From NCBI GenBank assembly GCA_035366835.1, contig DAOSIS010000003.1, positions 112,503-176,502 of the forward strand: DNA of 64,000 bases, read 5' to 3'. Positions 60,155 to 64,000 of this stretch are shown one piece after another. Each line of letters starts with the position of its first letter. The stretch's first letter is position 1. The translations under genes and the position numbers were made by a program. The notes beneath the pieces are model-generated. The model made no database searches and was not told where the DNA came from. It saw only the letters and a program-made list of their open reading frames with translations. This DNA comes from UBA6109 sp035366835 (GTDB taxonomy: Bacteria; Desulfobacterota; Syntrophia; Syntrophales; UBA6109).

Positions 60155-62284
60155 TTGGCGGCGGAGACGGTGCTCGGCATCTGGGACGGTCACGACGCGG
60201 GAGCGGCGCTGCTTCGCGGCGGCGAGGTGCTCTTCGCCGTCAACGAGGAGCGCCTTTCGCGCCGCAAGCTCGAAGTCGGCTTTCCCCGTCTTTCCATCGC
60301 GGCCTGCCTGAAATTCGCGGGACTCGATCCCTCGCAGATCCGGACCGTGGCCGCCTCCACGACCGATCCCGCCAAGACGCTGACCCGCCTCTTTCCCTCC
60401 CTCAAGGAGGAGTACTACCTGATCCGGCGGCGCAGGAAGCCGCCGCGCCGGCTCGATCCCCTGCGCAAGGCCTTCAAGTACCGGTTCACGGAGCTGGGGC
60501 CCAACATCCTCTCGCGCGCCCTGAGCCGGTCGCGCATCCTGTCGCTCCTGGAGAAGGACGGGTTCCGGGACTTCCAGCTCGACCTCGTCGACCACCACAG
60601 CGCCCACGCCGCGTCCGCCGCCTACTGCAGCGGTTTTCCCGAGGCGCTCGTCCTCACCCTCGACGGCGTCGGCGACGGCCTCTCCGGTTCGGCCTGGCGG
60701 CTGCGGGACGGGAGTCTCGAACTCCTGAAGGCCTATCCAGCGAACACCTCGCTCGGCATCTTCTTCGAACACGTGACCAACCTCATGAACATGCGGGAAC
60801 TGGAGGACGAGGGAAAGGTCATGGCCCTCGCCAACTACGCCTATCCCGTTCCGGACGAGGAGAATCCCCTCATGGGGATCGTGACGGCAGAGGCCGACGC
60901 GCTCGTTTCGCCCTACACGTCTACGGCGATGTTCCGCGAGCTGAAGCGCATCCTCTGGCGGTACCCCTCGGAGCAGTTCGCCTACATGGCGCAGCGCGCG
61001 CTGGAGCACTGCGCGCTGGGTCTTGTCCGCAGCCTCGCGGAGCGGACCGGCGCCAGGAGGATCGCCGCAGCGGGCGGCGTATTCTCCAACATCAAGATGA
61101 ACATGGCGATCGCGGCGCTGCCCGGGATCGAGCGGATCTACGTGTTTCCGCACATGGGGGACGGCGGCCTCGCCCTCGGCGCGGCGATGGAATCGAACCG
61201 CCGGCGCAACGCAGTATCGTCCTACACCCTCGGGGATCTCTACCTGGGGCCGTCGTTTTCGCGGGAGGAGATACAGGCAGCGCTGGAGAAGAACGGGGCT
61301 GCCACCCCCACACCTTCTCCTGTCGTCCTCGCGAACGCGGGGACCCAGCGCCCCGATTACGCACAGGGTGCGGCAGACAAAGACCCAAGACACTGGATTC
61401 CCGCTTCCGCGGGAATGACAGAAGAGAAAACGGGAATCACAGAGAAAGGGCTGGATTCCCGCCTGCGCGGGAATGACACCCTTCGACAGGCTCAGGGTGG
61501 CAGAGGCGGGAATGACAAGGAGAAAAGCGAAAACGACAAAGTCGACGAACCTTCTGTCGCCTCCGTATCTTCTTTTGCCACCCCCACCCCTTCTCCTGTC
61601 GTCTTCGCGAACGCGGGGACCCAGTGCCCTGATTACGCGCCGGCGGAAGCAAACCCAAGGACGCTGGATTCCCGCTTGCGCGGGAATGACAGGAAGGAAG
61701 GATCCCCTCTCCGCGTGAGCCGTCCGGACGACCTGCCGGCAACGGCGGCGCGGGCTATCCTCGACGGCCAGATCGTCCTGTGGTTCACGGGACGGCTGGA
61801 AATCGGCCCGCGGGCGCTGGGCGGCCGGAGCATCCTCGCGCGCCCGGACCGGCGGGACGTCAAGGACCGCCTCAACGTGCTCCTCAAGAAGCGGGTCTGG
61901 TACCAGCCCTTCTGCCCGAGCATGCTGATCGAGGATGCGCCGGAACTCCTCCACACGGAGGGGCAGGACATCTGCGACAACCGCTTCATGACCATGGCCT
62001 TCCGCGTGAGGCACGACAGGCTGCCCCTCATGGAGGGCGTCGTCAACATCGACGGCACCTGCCGCCCCCATTTCGTCGCGGCTGAGAATCCGCCCTACCG
62101 GAAGCTGCTCGAGCGGATCAAGGCGGAAACGGGTTTCGGCGTCGTCCTGAACACGAGCTTCAACATCCACGGCGAACCGATGGTCTGTTCGCCGGCGGAG
62201 GCCCTCTTCATGCTGCGCGGGACGGGCATCCGCTATCTCTTCCTGGAGGACCTGCTCGTTGAAAACCTGGCTGCAAAGGATTGA
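60155..62284 (+). CDS. NodU/CmcH-type carbamoyltransferase with repeat insertion
   Basis: A ~709-residue protein. N-terminal ASKHA domain: GIWDGHDAGAALL, DHHSAHAASAAY (D146-Y157), LTLDGVGDGLSGS, DEGKVMALA, AAGGVFSNIKMNM and YVFPHMGDGG. C-terminal YrdC-like domain: GRLEIGPRALGGRSILA (~546-562), WYQPFCPSML, NTSFNIHGEPM. It transfers carbamoyl from carbamoyl phosphate to sugar hydroxyls. Residues ~383-516 are translated dispersed repeats; without them length (~576) fits the family. Start is uncertain: TTG with GGAGG 4 bp before is chosen. Confidence 0.87.
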   Translation: MAAETVLGIWDGHDAGAALLRGGEVLFAVNEERLSRRKLEVGFPRLSIAACLKFAGLDPSQIRTVAASTTDPAKTLTRLFPSLKEEYYLIRRRRKPPRRLDPLRKAFKYRFTELGPNILSRALSRSRILSLLEKDGFRDFQLDLVDHHSAHAASAAYCSGFPEALVLTLDGVGDGLSGSAWRLRDGSLELLKAYPANTSLGIFFEHVTNLMNMRELEDEGKVMALANYAYPVPDEENPLMGIVTAEADALVSPYTSTAMFRELKRILWRYPSEQFAYMAQRALEHCALGLVRSLAERTGARRIAAAGGVFSNIKMNMAIAALPGIERIYVFPHMGDGGLALGAAMESNRRRNAVSSYTLGDLYLGPSFSREEIQAALEKNGAATPTPSPVVLANAGTQRPDYAQGAADKDPRHWIPASAGMTEEKTGITEKGLDSRLRGNDTLRQAQGGRGGNDKEKSENDKVDEPSVASVSSFATPTPSPVVFANAGTQCPDYAPAEANPRTLDSRLRGNDRKEGSPLRVSRPDDLPATAARAILDGQIVLWFTGRLEIGPRALGGRSILARPDRRDVKDRLNVLLKKRVWYQPFCPSMLIEDAPELLHTEGQDICDNRFMTMAFRVRHDRLPLMEGVVNIDGTCRPHFVAAENPPYRKLLERIKAETGFGVVLNTSFNIHGEPMVCSPAEALFMLRGTGIRYLFLEDLLVENLAAKD
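61301..61700. repeat. Dispersed repeats inserted in frame within the carbamoyltransferase gene
   Basis: Type B copies in inverse orientation lie at 61323-61350 and 61599-61626; type A copies at 61392-61418, 61451-61477 and 61664-61690; the unrelated CCTTCGACAGGCTCAGGGTG occurs at 61479-61498. The stretch beginning GCCACCCCCA at 61301 recurs at 61577, a ~62-bp direct duplication. All is in frame, translating to WIPASAGMT and LDSRLRGND. Confidence 0.88.
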
Positions 62285-64000
62285 AGAAAACGCATCGTTC
62301 CCCTGGGTCATGGCCGCCCTCTATGCCGCCTTCGCCGTCGGCCTTGCCTGGGCGATCGCGGGAGTCAGCCGCTTCCGGATGGAACAGGCGCTCACCGTCT
62401 GGGTCCCCTGGAATCTCCGCATCGCCTTCCTGCTGCTGATCCTGGGACTCTTCGCCTGCCGCGACGATCTCAAGGCGGCTTTCCGGGACACCTTCCTCCG
62501 GGAAGGGGAAACCGGGCGGACGGGCGTCTGCGGGATCCCCGGGCGGCTTTCGCCCCGGGGCGCCGCCCTTCTCGCCCTTCTCGCCGCGGCCCTGGTCCTC
62601 GCCGTTTTCGCGACGGTGCGGACCCACCGCATCTTCTTCGACGAAGACATCTACGCCGGCATGGCGCAGACCATCGCCGCGGCCGGGAAGACCGGCATAT
62701 GCAGCTACGGTACTTTCGAGTACGGCGAATACTTCCCGCACCAGCTTTCCTACAACAAGGACCCCAGCGGCTGGCCCTTTCTGATGAGCCTCGTATTCCA
62801 GCTCTTCGGGACGAACGAACTGTACGCCTTCCTGCTGAACAACCTCATCTACGGGATCGGGATCCTGGTCGCATTCTTCATCGCCCGGACGATCGGGGGA
62901 GGGGCGGTCGCGTCCTGGTTTGCGGCTGCCGTCTTCGCCCTCGTCCCGCACAACCTCATCTGGTCGAACACGCTGGCGGCGGAGCCTCCAGCGGCCCTCT
63001 TCGGCGGCATCGTCGCGCTGCTCCTCTTCCTCTACGCCCGCAACGGGCGGGCCCGCCACCTCTTCCTCCTCGCCGCAGCCGCGCCGATGGTCTGCGCTAT
63101 GCGGCCCGAGTCCGGCCTGATCCTGTTCTGGGCGGCCGCCGCGCTGCTCGCGCTGCGACCCGGCCTTCTCGGGAAGAGGGGATTCTGGGCGATCGGCCTC
63201 CTGGCTGCGGTCCTCGTGGCGCCGCAGGTCCTGCACACCTTCGTCGTGTCGGGGGACTCCTGGGGTGCGGCCGGACCGAAGTTTTCCTTCGGGTTCTTCG
63301 TCAAGAACATCGCCGTCAACGGCCCCTATTATATGAACAATGCCGAGTTCCCGGCGGCCTTTACGTTTTTGGCCCTCTGGGGACTGCTGTCGGCGGGGGC
63401 TCGCCGGGAAAAGGCGCTGCTGCTCCTGTGGTTCGTCCTCTTCTGGGGGATCTTCCTGTTCTTCTACGCGGGGAGTTACAAGTACGGGGCGGACTCGCGG
63501 TTCGCGCTGCTCTCGTTCATGCCGCTGGCGGTTCTGGCGGGTCTGGGAGGGGAAGCCGTTGCGGGATGGGCGGCCGGGAGGATGCGGGACTTCGCCCCGC
63601 CGGGGGGAGGGAATCCGATCGCGGTGCCGGCTGCGGCGCTCGCGATCGTTGTGGCGGTTCTATGGGCGGGCTTTCTGCCGCTGATCAGGACGGAAGGGCA
63701 GGAGGCGTGGGGGGCGCGGTACGATCATCGCTTCGCCCGGGAGGCGCTCGCCAAGATCCCGGAGCGCTCGATCGTCCTCACCCACGTTCCCACGATGTTC
63801 CTCGTCTGGGGCCGCGGCGCGATTTCGCCCAACGTCGCGATCAGCGACCAGCCGCTGGTATGGGATCTGATGCAGCGGTACCGGGGGCACGTTTATTTCC
63901 ACTGGGGCTACTGGTGCAATACGAAGGGGGACGGCAACCGGCAGATATGCGGGGAGATCGCCCGGAAATACGAGCTGGAGCCGGCCGCCCAGGCCCGCGA
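62259..64000 (+). CDS. GT-C type membrane glycosyltransferase (ArnT/PMT-like), N-terminal part
   Basis: At least 580 residues, open to the window end. TTG at 62259 has GGAGGA 9 bp upstream and overlaps the previous stop by 26 bp; the product starts MKTWLQRIEENASFPW. Many hydrophobic helices follow. The first large periplasmic loop has RIFFDEDIYAGMAQTI, with the acidic pair expected of GT-C enzymes, and PSGWPFLMSL. It transfers a sugar from a polyprenyl-phosphate donor to a lipid, protein or polysaccharide on the outer face of the inner membrane. Confidence 0.85.
   Translation, partial: MKTWLQRIEENASFPWVMAALYAAFAVGLAWAIAGVSRFRMEQALTVWVPWNLRIAFLLLILGLFACRDDLKAAFRDTFLREGETGRTGVCGIPGRLSPRGAALLALLAAALVLAVFATVRTHRIFFDEDIYAGMAQTIAAAGKTGICSYGTFEYGEYFPHQLSYNKDPSGWPFLMSLVFQLFGTNELYAFLLNNLIYGIGILVAFFIARTIGGGAVASWFAAAVFALVPHNLIWSNTLAAEPPAALFGGIVALLLFLYARNGRARHLFLLAAAAPMVCAMRPESGLILFWAAAALLALRPGLLGKRGFWAIGLLAAVLVAPQVLHTFVVSGDSWGAAGPKFSFGFFVKNIAVNGPYYMNNAEFPAAFTFLALWGLLSAGARREKALLLLWFVLFWGIFLFFYAGSYKYGADSRFALLSFMPLAVLAGLGGEAVAGWAAGRMRDFAPPGGGNPIAVPAAALAIVVAVLWAGFLPLIRTEGQEAWGARYDHRFAREALAKIPERSIVLTHVPTMFLVWGRGAISPNVAISDQPLVWDLMQRYRGHVYFHWGYWCNTKGDGNRQICGEIARKYELEPAAQAR

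Noticed and set aside
59718..61700. CRISPR array suggested by recurring short palindromes
   Set aside because: Repeats are of two types, in mixed orientation and irregular spacing, with no spacers of constant length and no cas genes.
59723..62311. An 862-codon minus-strand open frame opposite the carbamoyltransferase
   Set aside because: The plus strand has all carbamoyltransferase motifs; the antisense frame is open because of GC bias and the inverted repeats read through on both strands.

Overview
This is a 64 kb, GC-rich chromosomal window from a Gram-negative anaerobe. Gene families, gene order and dispersed repeats best fit a deltaproteobacterium of the Desulfobacterota/Syntrophales type. 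Supporting points are two complete TRAP transporters, a glycolate-oxidase-type GlcDEF complex, a PaaK/ACT pair, Tat-tagged periplasmic proteins, BamD, a Wza/Wzc export pair, and the deltaproteobacterial order argS-SPOR-ffh-rpsP-khpA-trmD-rplS-rnhB-yraN. The taxonomic call is an inference. No rRNA, tRNA, CRISPR array, integrase or transposase was recognised.

Left part (1-16.2 kb): the end of birA, then coaX, coaE and a Cam-type gamma carbonic anhydrase, closed by an intrinsic terminator. Next is a FadR-type regulator with two TGGT-N3-ACCA sites upstream. It leads a long plus-strand catabolic island: a two-subunit acyl-CoA ligase of the succinyl-/malate-CoA ligase family with a 7-cysteine Fe-S protein gene between its subunits, a CitE/malyl-CoA lyase-type lyase, GlcD, GlcE-like and GlcF, and a Tat-exported TRAP receptor with DctQM and a 48-residue membrane protein. 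A coherent reading is: hydroxy acid (glycolate) uptake, oxidation to glyoxylate, condensation with acetyl-CoA to malyl-CoA, then ATP formation by malate-CoA ligase. A truncated second copy of the TRAP receptor gene lies just upstream.

Middle part (16.2-43.6 kb): mobA; paaK-ACT-hypothetical; a MTAP/PNP phosphorylase divergent from trxA-bamD; an APH/P-loop fusion kinase; a secreted C45-like hydrolase. A minus-strand island (30.7-24.3 kb) holds a GntR regulator, a TRAP system and pxpABC, probably for 5-oxoproline uptake and hydrolysis. Then come rlmN, an NlpC/P60 and a deacetylase gene pair with an embedded terminator, mtgA, a thiolase, hemerythrin, dpaL-aldo/keto reductase-DUF6599, DUF486, a VOC protein, rmlA/rmlC-like genes and a prepilin peptidase.

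Right part (43.6-64 kb): a 57-residue Cys-rich protein, argS, SPOR, ffh, rpsP, khpA, trmD, rplS, rnhB and yraN (rimM is absent from its usual slot). A surface polysaccharide locus follows: Wzc-like kinase, Wza-like lipoprotein, FecR-domain protein and an outer-membrane barrel on the minus strand; GT2, a radical SAM protein, a carbamoyltransferase and a GT-C glycosyltransferase on the plus strand. The carbamoyltransferase gene carries about 400 bp of dispersed intergenic repeats inserted in frame between its two catalytic domains, the most unusual feature of the window.
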